64,000 nt of DNA, taken from NCBI RefSeq assembly GCF_003671765.1, contig NZ_QPIB01000005.1:145186-209185 (forward strand), in the 5' to 3' direction. Position numbers and translations under genes: made by a program. A model generated the notes under the pieces. That model made no database searches, was not told the DNA's origin, and saw only the letters and a list, made by a program, of their open reading frames with translations. Shown piece after piece: positions 47,185 to 55,203 of the stretch (within the stretch, counting starts at the first letter, position 1; every line of letters starts with the position of its first letter). This DNA is from Xenophilus sp. E41 (lineage in GTDB: Bacteria > Pseudomonadota > Gammaproteobacteria > Burkholderiales > Burkholderiaceae_C).

Positions 47185-49080
47185 ATGTCCTATCTCGTGC
47201 TCGCCCGCAAGTACCGCCCACGCAATTTCGGGGAGATGGTGGGCCAGGAGCACGTGGTGCAGGCCCTCACGAACGCGCTGACGCAGCAGCGGCTGCACCA
47301 CGCCTACCTGTTCACAGGCACGCGCGGCGTGGGCAAGACCACGGTGTCGCGCATCCTCGCCAAGTCGCTCAACTGCCAGGGTCCGGACGGGCAGGGCGGC
47401 ATCACCGCCACGCCCTGCGGCGTGTGCCAGGCCTGCACCGACATCGATGCCGGCCGCTTCGTCGACTACACCGAGCTCGATGCCGCCTCCAACCGCGGCG
47501 TGGACGAAGTGCAGGGCCTGCTGGAGCAGGCGGTCTACAAGCCGGTGCAGGGACGCTTCAAGGTCTTCATGATCGACGAAGTGCACATGCTCACGAACAC
47601 CGCATTCAACGCGATGCTCAAGACGCTGGAGGAGCCGCCCGAGTACCTCAAGTTCGTACTGGCCACGACCGACCCGCAGAAGGTGCCGGTGACGGTGCTG
47701 TCGCGCTGCCTGCAGTTCAACCTGCGGCCGATGGCGCCCGAGACGGTGCTCGAGCACCTCACACGCGTGCTCGGTGCCGAGGAGGTGGCGGCCGAGCCCG
47801 GCGCGCTGCGCCTGCTGGCGCGCGCCGCGCGCGGCTCGATGCGCGATGCGCTGTCGCTCACCGACCAGGCCATCGCCTACGGCAATGGCGAACTGGTCGA
47901 AGGCGGCGTGCGCCAGATGCTGGGCAGTGCCGACCGTGGCCATGTGCACGCGCTGATCGAGGCGCTCGCGCTGGGCGATGGCCGCACGGTGGTCGAAACG
48001 GCCGAGGCGCTGCGGCGCGACGGCCTCTCGGCCGCCTCCACGCTGGAGGAAATGACCAGCGTGCTGCAGGCCATGGCCGTGCTGCAGGCCGTGCCCTCGC
48101 GTGCGCCCGCGGCCGATGGCGCCGACCCCGACGCGGCCGAGGTCGCGCGCCTGGCGGCGCTGATGCCGGCCGACGAGACGCAGTTGCTCTACAGCCTGTG
48201 CCTGCACGGCCGCGGCGAACTGGGCCTGGCGCCCGACGAATACGCCGGCCTGACCATGGTGCTGTTGCGCCTGCTGGCCTTCAAGCCGGCGGGCGAGGGC
48301 GCCGCGGCTGAAAAAAAAAGTCCGCTGAAAGCGCCGGCTGAGGCGCCGACGGCACGCACCGTCGCCACTGCAGCCTTGGCACCCCCGCCGGCGGCAGAGC
48401 CCGCGCCCGCGAGGGCAGCGACGCCGCAGCCATCGCCGGCGAGCGAGGCGCCATCGTCCACCCGGCCCGCCATGCCGCCGTCGGTGCGCACGCGGGACGA
48501 GGCCGCTGCATTGCAGGCACGTCCCGGGCAGCGCGTGCCCGTGGTCGACGCGCCGCTGCGCCGCCCTGCGGTCGATCGCGCGCCTGCCTCCGATGCGCCG
48601 CCGCGCGACGAAGTGCTCGCGGTGCCGCTGCGCGTGCAGCCACCGCCCGGCGCGCGCGAACTCCCGCGCGAAACGGCCCTGGCACCCATCCCGCCCAGCG
48701 AGGACGGCGACTTCTGGCACGCGACCGTGACCCAGCTGGTGGTGGCCGAGGCCATCGGTGCATTGGCGCGCGAGCTGGCCCTGCAGTCCCAGTTGGTGGC
48801 GCGCGACGTCGACCAGTGGCTGCTGCGCGTGGAGCGCGAAACCCTGAACCAGCCCGCCAGCCGAGAGAAGCTGCAGAATGCCCTGGCCGGTGCCGGGCAT
48901 GCAGTGCGCATCGCCATCGAGATCGGCGCCGTGAGCGACAGCCCGGCGCGACGCAACCGGCTGGCCGCCGAAGCCCGCCAGCGTGCTGCCGAGGAGGCGA
49001 TCCACAACGACCCCGAGGTGCAGTCGCTGATGCGCCAGTGGGATGCCCGCATCGTCCCCGGCACGCTCAAGCCGGCCTGA
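47185..49080 (+). CDS. dnaX: DNA polymerase III subunit tau/gamma
   Basis: Clamp-loader ATPase and replisome organiser; 631 residues. AAA+ domain with Walker [10 protein letters not shown], a zinc-binding Cys cluster (CGVCQAC with upstream NCQGP), Walker [10 protein letters not shown] and sensor [10 protein letters not shown]. After residue 370 comes an Ala/Pro-rich linker and then a tau C-terminal domain ([13 protein letters not shown] onward). An A9 run at codons 376-379 may produce a short gamma form. A TAGAAT hexamer 7 bases before the ATG suggests a leaderless message. First of dnaX-ybaB-DUF1176-recR. Confidence 0.96.
   Translation: MSYLVLARKYRPRNFGEMVGQEHVVQALTNALTQQRLHHAYLFTGTRGVGKTTVSRILAKSLNCQGPDGQGGITATPCGVCQACTDIDAGRFVDYTELDAASNRGVDEVQGLLEQAVYKPVQGRFKVFMIDEVHMLTNTAFNAMLKTLEEPPEYLKFVLATTDPQKVPVTVLSRCLQFNLRPMAPETVLEHLTRVLGAEEVAAEPGALRLLARAARGSMRDALSLTDQAIAYGNGELVEGGVRQMLGSADRGHVHALIEALALGDGRTVVETAEALRRDGLSAASTLEEMTSVLQAMAVLQAVPSRAPAADGADPDAAEVARLAALMPADETQLLYSLCLHGRGELGLAPDEYAGLTMVLLRLLAFKPAGEGAAAEKKSPLKAPAEAPTARTVATAALAPPPAAEPAPARAATPQPSPASEAPSSTRPAMPPSVRTRDEAAALQARPGQRVPVVDAPLRRPAVDRAPASDAPPRDEVLAVPLRVQPPPGARELPRETALAPIPPSEDGDFWHATVTQLVVAEAIGALARELALQSQLVARDVDQWLLRVERETLNQPASREKLQNALAGAGHAVRIAIEIGAVSDSPARRNRLAAEARQRAAEEAIHNDPEVQSLMRQWDARIVPGTLKPA
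48295..48341 (+). promoter_or_regulatory. Predicted frameshift signal in dnaX
   Basis: A run of nine A (48311-48319) is preceded 11 bases earlier by an internal Shine-Dalgarno-like GAGGG (48295-48299) and followed by GCGCC/GGCGC, a small hairpin. A shift to the -1 frame adds KSAESAG and stops at TGA 48339-48341, giving a gamma-like product of about 385 residues. Confidence 0.65.
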
Positions 49081-49127
49081 AGCCCACTTTTTCTCCTCAC
49101 CCCTTTCGACCACAAGGAAACCCAAGC

Positions 49128-49460
49128 ATGTTCAACAAAGGACAACTCGCCGGCCTCATGAAGCAGGCGCAGGCGATGCAGGACAACCTCAAGAAGGCCC
49201 AGGAAGAACTCGCCACGATCGAGGTCGAGGGCGAGTCCGGTGCCGGCCTGGTGAAGGTCGTCATGACCTGCAAGCACGACGTCAAGCGCGTCACCATCGA
49301 CCCCAGCCTGCTGGCCGACGACAAGGACATGCTGGAAGACCTGGTGGCCGCCGCCTTCAACGCCGCCGTGCGCAAGGCCGAGGAAACGAGCGAGCAGAAG
49401 ATGGGCAAGATCGCCTCCGGCATGCCGGGCCTGCCCCCGGGCATGAAGCTGCCCTTCTGA
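49128..49460 (+). CDS. ybaB: YbaB/EbfC nucleoid-associated protein
   Basis: A 110-residue DNA-binding protein. [20 protein letters not shown] begins the conserved helix; [20 protein letters not shown] is the beta core; ends [13 protein letters not shown]. Forms dimers on DNA. The dnaX-ybaB-recR order is widely conserved. AAGGAAACCC gives the ribosome site. Confidence 0.95.
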   Translation: MFNKGQLAGLMKQAQAMQDNLKKAQEELATIEVEGESGAGLVKVVMTCKHDVKRVTIDPSLLADDKDMLEDLVAAAFNAAVRKAEETSEQKMGKIASGMPGLPPGMKLPF

Positions 49461-50527
49461 TGCACGCCGCCTGCCGCTGGATTGCCGCCGCCTGTGGTGC
49501 ACTGGCCGTCGGCACGGCCATCGCCGCGCCCGCGGTGCCGGCGTACCGCGAGTTCAAGGACTGGATCGTCGGCTGCGACAACGTTCGCGCCTGCACCGCC
49601 AAGTCGGCGCCCGAGAAGGAAGGCGAGGCCACGGCCACGCTCGAGCTCTGGCGCGAATCCGGCGGCACGGGCGAGCTGCAGGCCACGCTCTGGCTGGCCT
49701 CCGACTTCGATCCGGCGCAGATGCGCCTGGACGGCAAGCCGCTGGCGCTCAAGGCGGCCTGGGCCGGCAAGGCCGATGGCGAGAGCCACGGGCTGAAGCA
49801 GGACGATGCGCTGCGTTTCGTGCGCGCGATCGCCAACGGCCGCGTGCTCCAGCTCACGGCCGATGCCAAGGGCCCGTCGGTGCCGCTCGACGGGCTGGCG
49901 GCGGCGCTGCTGTTCGTCGACGACGTGCAGGGCCGCGTCGGCAACAGCACGGCGCTGGGCAAGGCCGGTGGTGGTGGCGCCGGCGCGGTGCCCAACGGGC
50001 CCATGGCGCCGGTGGTGCGCGCGGCGCCCACGCCGCCGCCGCTGGCCAACGCGGCCGCGCTGGCCAAGGCCGTGCGCGCGGCGCAGCAACCCTTGCTCAA
50101 GCAGCGCTGCGACCCGCAACTCAAGGACTTCGGTGGCGATGAGGCCGACCCGCTCACAGCCGACGAGGCGCTGGTGCTGCTGAGCTGCTGGCGGGGCGCC
50201 TACCAGCAGGGACAGATCGTGCTGCGCGTGCCGCGCAACGCCCCGGCCCGTGCGGTGCCGGTGGCCCTGCCGCGACCGCCCGGTGCGCCGGCACCGGAGC
50301 GCGCGGACGATGCGGCCGTGGTCTCCGAAGGCGACTACGCGGCCGACACGGCCATCCTGTCCAGCGCCTCCAAGGGGCGCGGTATCGGCGATTGCGGCTA
50401 TGCGGCGCAGTGGGCCTTCGACGGCAAGGGCTTCGTGCCCGCGAGCTACGACTACCAGCGACGCTGCGCCGGTGCGCCCGGCGACTGGCTGCCGCTGTAC
50501 CGCGCGCGCGTCGAGAAGGAGCGCTGA
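49460..50527 (+). CDS. DUF1176 periplasmic protein
   Basis: A 355-residue exported protein. Signal peptide 1-23 ([18 protein letters not shown]). The body matches DUF1176 in layout: [19 protein letters not shown] near the N-terminus and paired Cys at [28 protein letters not shown] and [10 protein letters not shown]. Function unknown. The ATG overlaps the ybaB stop (TGATG). It interrupts the usual ybaB-recR adjacency. Confidence 0.85.
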   Translation: MHAACRWIAAACGALAVGTAIAAPAVPAYREFKDWIVGCDNVRACTAKSAPEKEGEATATLELWRESGGTGELQATLWLASDFDPAQMRLDGKPLALKAAWAGKADGESHGLKQDDALRFVRAIANGRVLQLTADAKGPSVPLDGLAAALLFVDDVQGRVGNSTALGKAGGGGAGAVPNGPMAPVVRAAPTPPPLANAAALAKAVRAAQQPLLKQRCDPQLKDFGGDEADPLTADEALVLLSCWRGAYQQGQIVLRVPRNAPARAVPVALPRPPGAPAPERADDAAVVSEGDYAADTAILSSASKGRGIGDCGYAAQWAFDGKGFVPASYDYQRRCAGAPGDWLPLYRARVEKER

Positions 50528-50529
50528 CC

Positions 50530-51120
50530 GTGTCCGACGCCAGCTCGCTCGATGCCCTGGTCGACGCACTGCGCCGTCTGCCGGGCGTGGGCGCGAAGTC
50601 GGCCTCGCGCATGGCCTTCCACATGCTGCAGCACGACCGCGAGGGCGCGCAGCTGCTGTCGCGGGCCTTGCAGACCGCGGCGGCCACCGTGCGCCACTGC
50701 GACCGCTGCAACACCTTCACCGAGGCCGAGATCTGCAACGTGTGCCGGGACCCGCGCCGCGATGCGAGCAAGCTCGCGGTGGTCGAGACCCCTGCCGACC
50801 AGGCCGCGCTGGAGCGCACCAACGCCTTCCGTGGCTACTACTTCGTGCTCATGGGCAAGCTCAGCCCGCTCGACGGCATCGGCGTGCGCGACATCGGCCT
50901 GCACCGGCTGATGGAGCGCGCGCTCGATGGCCAGGTCAGCGAGGTGATCCTCGCCACCAACTTCACCGCCGAGGGCGAGGCCACCGCGCACGTGATCGGC
51001 GAGGCGCTGCGTTCGCGCGGCCTCACCGTGACGCGCCTCGCACGCGGCGTGCCCGCGGGCAGCGAGCTGGAGTACGTCGACCTCGGCACCATCGCGCACG
51101 CGCTGGTCGACCGGCGTTGA
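50530..51120 (+). CDS. recR: Recombination mediator RecR
   Basis: A 196-residue DNA-repair protein working with RecF and RecO. N-terminal helix-hairpin-helix ([18 protein letters not shown]), a C4 zinc finger ([16 protein letters not shown]), Toprim domain ([13 protein letters not shown]) and a C-terminal Walker-like [11 protein letters not shown] start at 50530, 2 bases after the DUF1176 stop. Confidence 0.96.
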   Translation: MSDASSLDALVDALRRLPGVGAKSASRMAFHMLQHDREGAQLLSRALQTAAATVRHCDRCNTFTEAEICNVCRDPRRDASKLAVVETPADQAALERTNAFRGYYFVLMGKLSPLDGIGVRDIGLHRLMERALDGQVSEVILATNFTAEGEATAHVIGEALRSRGLTVTRLARGVPAGSELEYVDLGTIAHALVDRR

Positions 51121-51137
51121 TGCCGCCGCGGGCCGAT

Positions 51138-51206
51138 GCTATTTTTTTGATAGCTGCTTGCGCCCGTCTGGCGGGCGCTGCAGGCCGATCCGATTCATAA
51201 ATTTCA
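51138..51206. repeat. Family-A dispersed repeat (reverse orientation)
   Basis: GCTATTTTTTTGATAGCTGC then TTGCGCCCGTCTGGCGGGCG and CTGCAGGCCGAT. GCTAT...ATAGC and CGCCCG...CGGGCG can pair. It follows recR and may terminate it. Confidence 0.75.
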
Positions 51207-51215
51207 TTCGGAGAC

Positions 51216-51611
51216 ATGATGAGCTTCAGCCATCTCACCCTGGCCTACTGGTGCGTTCTGGTGGCTGCGGCGTTGCCCTACGTCGCAGCTTGGCTGGCCA
51301 AGGCCGGGGCCTTCGGCCCGGCTGACAACGACGCGCCGCGCGAATGGGCGGCACGCCAGAGCGGCTGGCGTGCGCGTGCCACCGCGGCGCAGGCCAACAG
51401 CTTCGAGGGCCTGCCGCTGTTCATCGGCGCCGTCGTCGCGGCACACCAGTTCGGTGCCGCGCAGGGGCGGCTCGATGCACTGGCGCTGGCCTACGTGCTG
51501 CTGCGCGTGGTCTACATCTCGTTGTACGTGCGTGGCCGCAGCACGCTGCGCAGCCTGGTGTGGGGTGCTGCGCTGCTGGTCAACATCGCGATCTTCTTCA
51601 TCGCGCGCTGA
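51216..51611 (+). CDS. MAPEG-family membrane protein
   Basis: A 131-residue protein with four hydrophobic helices (start LTLAYWCVLVAAALPYVA). ARATAAQANSFEGLPLFIGA is the MAPEG signature with its Asn/Glu. These are often glutathione-related or of unknown role. A CGGAGAC ribosome site precedes the ATG. Confidence 0.87.
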   Translation: MMSFSHLTLAYWCVLVAAALPYVAAWLAKAGAFGPADNDAPREWAARQSGWRARATAAQANSFEGLPLFIGAVVAAHQFGAAQGRLDALALAYVLLRVVYISLYVRGRSTLRSLVWGAALLVNIAIFFIAR

Positions 51612-51753
51612 CGGTTGCCTGAGGGGCGGCGAGGCCGTGCGCTGAGCGTTTCGGCTTACCGTGGAAACCCGCGTCGGGATGTTCCGGATGCCTTCGGACA
51701 GGGGGCCCACCTAAGCTCGATCGGGTCTTTCAAGAACGACCCGCTCGCCTCTC

Positions 51754-52788
51754 ATGCTCAACCGACGCTCCTTCCATTCGCTGGCCATGGCCGGCGCCGC
51801 CCTGGTCGCCGCGCCCGCGCTGCGCGCGCAGCCCAAGCTCGAGAAGTCGAAGGTCTCCATCGCCGTCGGTGGCAAGGCCGCGTTCTACTACCTGCCGCTC
51901 ACCATCTCCGAACAGCTCGGCTACTTCAAGGCCGAAGGGCTGGAGGTCGAGATCTCCGATTTCGCCGGCGGTGCACGCGCCCTGCAGGCGGTGGTCGGCG
52001 GCTCGGCCGACGTGTGCTCGGGCGCCTTCGAACACACCATCAACCTGCAGGCCAAGAACCAGTTCTTCCAGGCCTTCGTGCTCCAGGGCCGCGCCCCGCA
52101 GATCGCGGTGGGCGTGTCGACGAAGAACATGGCCGGCTACAAGGGCATCGCCGATCTCAAGGGCAAGAAGATCGGCGTCTCCGCGCCGGGCTCGTCGACC
52201 AACATGGTGGCCAACCTCGTGCTCTCGCGCGGCGGCCTCAAGGCCAGCGACGTGAGCTACATCGGTGTCGGCGTCGCGGCCGGCGCGCTCACCGCGCTGC
52301 GCTCGGGCCAGATCGATGCGATCAGCAACACCGATCCGGTGATGACCATGCTCGAGCAGAAGGGCGACGTGAAGATCATCAGCGACACGCGCACGCTCAA
52401 GGGCACGCAGGAAGTCTTCGGCGGCCCCATGCCCGCGGCCTGTCTCTACGCGCCGGCCGAGTTCGTGCAGAAGAACCCCAACACCTGCCAGGCGCTGGCC
52501 AACGCGATCGTGCACGGCCTCAAGTGGCTGCAGACGGCGGGCCCCGGCGACATCATCAAGACGGTGCCCGAGACCTACCTGCTCGGCGACCGCGCGCTGT
52601 ACCTGGCGTCCTTCGACAAGGTGCGCGAATCGATCTCGCCCGACGGCATCGTGCCGGCCGACGGTCCGAAGACCGCGTTGGCGGCCATCACCAGCTTCGA
52701 CACCACGGTCAAGGGCGACAAGATCGACCTCGACAAGATCTACACCAACGACTTCGCCAAGCGGGCCAAGGACCGGTTCAAGGCCTGA
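51754..52788 (+). CDS. NitT/TauT-type ABC transporter, substrate-binding protein
   Basis: A 344-residue periplasmic protein of the NMT1/SsuA-like family. The N-terminal LNRRSFHSLAMAGAALVAA looks like a twin-arginine or Sec signal, cleaved near ALRAQP. YYLPLTISEQLGYFKAEGLE and SGAFEHTINLQAK are family features. Ligand unknown: sulfonate, nitrile, aromatic carboxylate and pyrimidine-type compounds are all possible. A hairpin with T-tract follows the stop, which would lower expression of the ATPase and permease. Confidence 0.88.
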   Translation: MLNRRSFHSLAMAGAALVAAPALRAQPKLEKSKVSIAVGGKAAFYYLPLTISEQLGYFKAEGLEVEISDFAGGARALQAVVGGSADVCSGAFEHTINLQAKNQFFQAFVLQGRAPQIAVGVSTKNMAGYKGIADLKGKKIGVSAPGSSTNMVANLVLSRGGLKASDVSYIGVGVAAGALTALRSGQIDAISNTDPVMTMLEQKGDVKIISDTRTLKGTQEVFGGPMPAACLYAPAEFVQKNPNTCQALANAIVHGLKWLQTAGPGDIIKTVPETYLLGDRALYLASFDKVRESISPDGIVPADGPKTALAAITSFDTTVKGDKIDLDKIYTNDFAKRAKDRFKA

Positions 52789-52810
52789 ACGCGCCCGCTG
52801 CGTCGTTGCG

Positions 52811-52840
52811 TCCCGGCCCCGCGCCGGGATTTCCTTTTCT
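52811..52840 (+). terminator. Intrinsic terminator after the binding-protein gene
   Basis: Stem TCCCGGC/GCCGGGA with a 5-base loop, followed by TTTCCTTTTCT. It probably causes partial termination so that the binding protein exceeds its membrane partners. Confidence 0.7.
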
Positions 52841-52850
52841 AAGAAATGAA

Positions 52851-52930
52851 GATGCTCCCACGCTTCCCCGCCGCGCGCGGTCCGCTGCCCCCCGAGGGGG
52901 TGCGTCGGTGCCTTCGGGCGGCCGGGCGCC
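52851..52930. repeat. Family-B repeat before the ABC ATPase gene
   Basis: CTCCCACGCTTCCCCGCCGC, GCGGTCCGCTGCCCCCCGAG and TGCCTTCGGGCGGCCGGGCG. It ends six bases before the ATPase ATG. Confidence 0.75.
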
Positions 52931-52936
52931 ACTGAC

Positions 52937-53827
52937 ATGTCCGACCACGCCCTCGAACTGCTCGACATCACCTGCACCTTTCGCGCGAAGGACGACGCAC
53001 GCCAGCGCTACACCGCCGTGGCCGACACCACGCTGCGCATCGGCGCGGGCGAATTCGTCTCGGTCGTCGGTCCCACCGGTTGCGGCAAGTCCACGCTGCT
53101 GAACATCGCGGCGGGTCTGCTGGCGCCGTCGTCGGGCACGGTGCGCGTCTTCGGCCAGCCGCTGGCGGGCATCAACGCGCGCGCCGGCTACATGTTCCAG
53201 ACCGAGGCACTGATGCCCTGGCGCAGCGCGATCGACAACGTGATGGTCGGCCTGCAGTACCGCGGCGTGCCCGAGCGGGAGGCGAGGGCGCAGGCCGAGC
53301 AGTGGCTCGCTCGGGTGGGCCTGGCGGGCTTCGGTGACCGCTACCCGCACCAGCTGTCGGGCGGCATGCGCAAGCGCACGGCGCTCGCCCAGACACTGGC
53401 GCTCGACCCCGACATCATCCTCATGGACGAACCCTTCAGCGCGCTTGACATCCAGACGCGGCAGCTGATGGAGAACGAGGTGCTCGATTTGTGGGCAGGC
53501 GGCGAAGGGCGTCGGGCCGCCCCAAGCCCGGAGCGCACCCCCGCGGGGGGTGGGCACGTAGTGCCCGGGGGCCACAGCCGAAAAGCAGTGCTGTTCATCA
53601 CGCACGACCTCGATGAGGCCATCGCCATGAGCGACCGGGTGGTGGTGCTGTCGGCCGGGCCGGCCACGCACCCGATCGGCGAGTTCGTGATCGATCTGCC
53701 GCGCCCACGCGACGTGGCCGAGGTTCGCATGCAGCCGCGCTTCGTCGAGTTGCACACGCAGATATGGGACGTGCTGCGCGAGGAGGTCCTCAAGGGCTAC
53801 GCCCAGCAATTGAAGAAGGCCGCCTGA
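52937..53827 (+). CDS. NitT/TauT-type ABC transporter ATPase with a repeat-encoded insert
   Basis: A 296-residue ATPase, about 28 longer than its family. Walker A GPTGCGKST at 45-53, Q-loop Gln88, signature LSGGM at 140-144, Walker B IILMDEP (162-166 LMDEP) and D-loop SALD are intact. The extra residues, about 187-214 (GGEGRRAAPSPERTPAGGG and on to GGHS), lie between the Walker B region and the switch His223 (ITHD). They are encoded by a family-B repeat in reverse orientation. The stop overlaps the permease start in TGATG. It may be functional if the loop is surface-exposed. Confidence 0.9.
   Translation: MSDHALELLDITCTFRAKDDARQRYTAVADTTLRIGAGEFVSVVGPTGCGKSTLLNIAAGLLAPSSGTVRVFGQPLAGINARAGYMFQTEALMPWRSAIDNVMVGLQYRGVPEREARAQAEQWLARVGLAGFGDRYPHQLSGGMRKRTALAQTLALDPDIILMDEPFSALDIQTRQLMENEVLDLWAGGEGRRAAPSPERTPAGGGHVVPGGHSRKAVLFITHDLDEAIAMSDRVVVLSAGPATHPIGEFVIDLPRPRDVAEVRMQPRFVELHTQIWDVLREEVLKGYAQQLKKAA
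53495..53580. repeat. Family-B repeat in frame inside the ABC ATPase gene
   Basis: Complement reads GGCCCCCGGGCACTACGTGC, then ACCCCCCGCGGGGGTGCGCT and CTTGGGGCGGCCCGACGCCC. It shares CCCCC(G)xGGGGG and CTTGGGGCGGCC with the copy at 44.4 kb. Confidence 0.75.
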
Positions 53828-54657
53828 TGCTGCGTCCCAACGAACGCAATGCACGCGTGTGGCAGCTCGCGCTGCTGGTCCTGTTGCTGCTGCTGTGGCA
53901 TGTGGCCTCGCGCGACCAGAAGATCGCCTTCTTTCTCGGCGAGCCGATCCAGGTGGCGGGTCGCATCTGGAGCTGGTTCCTGCCGATCGACGTACCGGCC
54001 AACGCGCTCTTTCCCGACGGGCTCAAGGGCAACGCCGACATCTACGTCCACCTCGGCGTCACGCTGCTCGAGACGGTGCTCGCCTTCGGCATCGGCACCG
54101 TGCTCGGCCTGGCCTGCGGCCTGTGGCTGGCGCTGGCTCCGACGGCCAGCCTCATCCTCGATCCTTACATCAAGGCGGCCAACTCCATGCCGCGCGTGAT
54201 CCTCGCGCCGATCTTCGCGCTGTGGTTCGGCCTGGGCATCTGGAGCAAGGTGGCGCTGGCCGTCACGCTGGTGTTCTTCATCGTCTTCTTCAACGTCTAC
54301 CAGGGCGTGCGCGAGGTCAGCCCGGTGGTGCTGGCCAACGCGCGGATGCTGGGCGCCAACCAGCGGCAACTGCTGCGTACCGTGTACCTGCCCAGTGCCA
54401 CGAGCTGGGTCTTCTCCAGCCTGCACACCTCGGTGGGCCTCGCCTTCGTCGGTGCGGTGGTGGGCGAGTACCTGGGTTCGGCGCGCGGGGTGGGCTACCT
54501 CATCCTGCAGGCCGAGGGCACCTTCGACGTCAACACCGTGTTCGCCGGCATCGCCGTCCTCACCGCCTTCGCGCTGGTGCTCGATGGCCTGGTCGGCGTG
54601 ATCGAGCGGCGACTGATGAAATGGCAGCCGCGCAGCGGCGAGACCGAGAAGCTCTGA
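53827..54657 (+). CDS. NitT/TauT-type ABC transporter permease
   Basis: A 276-residue inner-membrane permease with about six helices. The EAA loop is NARMLGANQRQLLRTVYLPS. VAGRIWSWFLP in the N-terminal part and AEGTFDVNTVFAGIAVL near the end are typical of SsuC/TauC-like proteins. Translationally coupled to the ATPase gene. Confidence 0.92.
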   Translation: MLRPNERNARVWQLALLVLLLLLWHVASRDQKIAFFLGEPIQVAGRIWSWFLPIDVPANALFPDGLKGNADIYVHLGVTLLETVLAFGIGTVLGLACGLWLALAPTASLILDPYIKAANSMPRVILAPIFALWFGLGIWSKVALAVTLVFFIVFFNVYQGVREVSPVVLANARMLGANQRQLLRTVYLPSATSWVFSSLHTSVGLAFVGAVVGEYLGSARGVGYLILQAEGTFDVNTVFAGIAVLTAFALVLDGLVGVIERRLMKWQPRSGETEKL

Positions 54658-55203
54658 TCAACCGGCGAAGCCGCCGGCGTCCAGGAATGCCTTTTCCTCG
54701 GGCGTGGTCTGGCGGCCGAGCAGATGGTTGCGGTGCGGGAAGCGGCCGAAGCGGCGGATGATGTCCAGGTGCCCCTGCGCATGCTCACCCGACTCGGTGC
54801 CCAAGGCGCGGTTCAAGGCGAGGGAGCGCAACTGGTCGGCCATGTCCTCGGAGTGCGCGAAGGGCAGGTAGCAGAAGAGGCGCAGCGCTTCCTCGATCCG
54901 CTGGTCGAAGCCCTGCGCGACCAAACGGTCGGCGTAGTGGCGGGCCAGCGGATCGGTGGCGTACATGTGCCCCGTGCCGCGAAACGCGTTGCGTGGGTAC
55001 TGGTCGAGCAGCAGCACGAGCGCCAGGGCGCTCTCGGGGCCTTGCGTGGCCCAGGCCTCGTGCTCGCGCCGGGCGGCCGCGAAGTGCGCGTCGTGGAAGC
55101 GTTCGCGAAAGCGGCGGTCGAACTCGGGATTCTTCCTGAACCAGGCCGAGGGCCCGGCGTCGCGCCAGAAGTGCAGGACATCGTCCCAGGCCGCGCGGCT
55201 CAT
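54658..55203 (-). CDS. DUF924 family protein
   Basis: A 181-residue protein of the DUF924 family. VLHFWRDAGPSAWFRKNPEFD, LLDQYPRNAFRGTGHMYATD and FCYLPFAHSEDMADQ are the family blocks. Helical, TPR-like in predicted structure; function unknown. Its ATG overlaps the stop of the antiporter gene (ATGA), so both are one transcript. Its own stop abuts the permease stop. Confidence 0.9.
   Translation of the reverse strand: MSRAAWDDVLHFWRDAGPSAWFRKNPEFDRRFRERFHDAHFAAARREHEAWATQGPESALALVLLLDQYPRNAFRGTGHMYATDPLARHYADRLVAQGFDQRIEEALRLFCYLPFAHSEDMADQLRSLALNRALGTESGEHAQGHLDIIRRFGRFPHRNHLLGRQTTPEEKAFLDAGGFAG

Noticed and set aside
47090-47281. 63-codon plus-strand frame before and into dnaX
   Set aside because: It overlaps the ffs gene, the promoter and the dnaX start in another frame, with no ribosome site.
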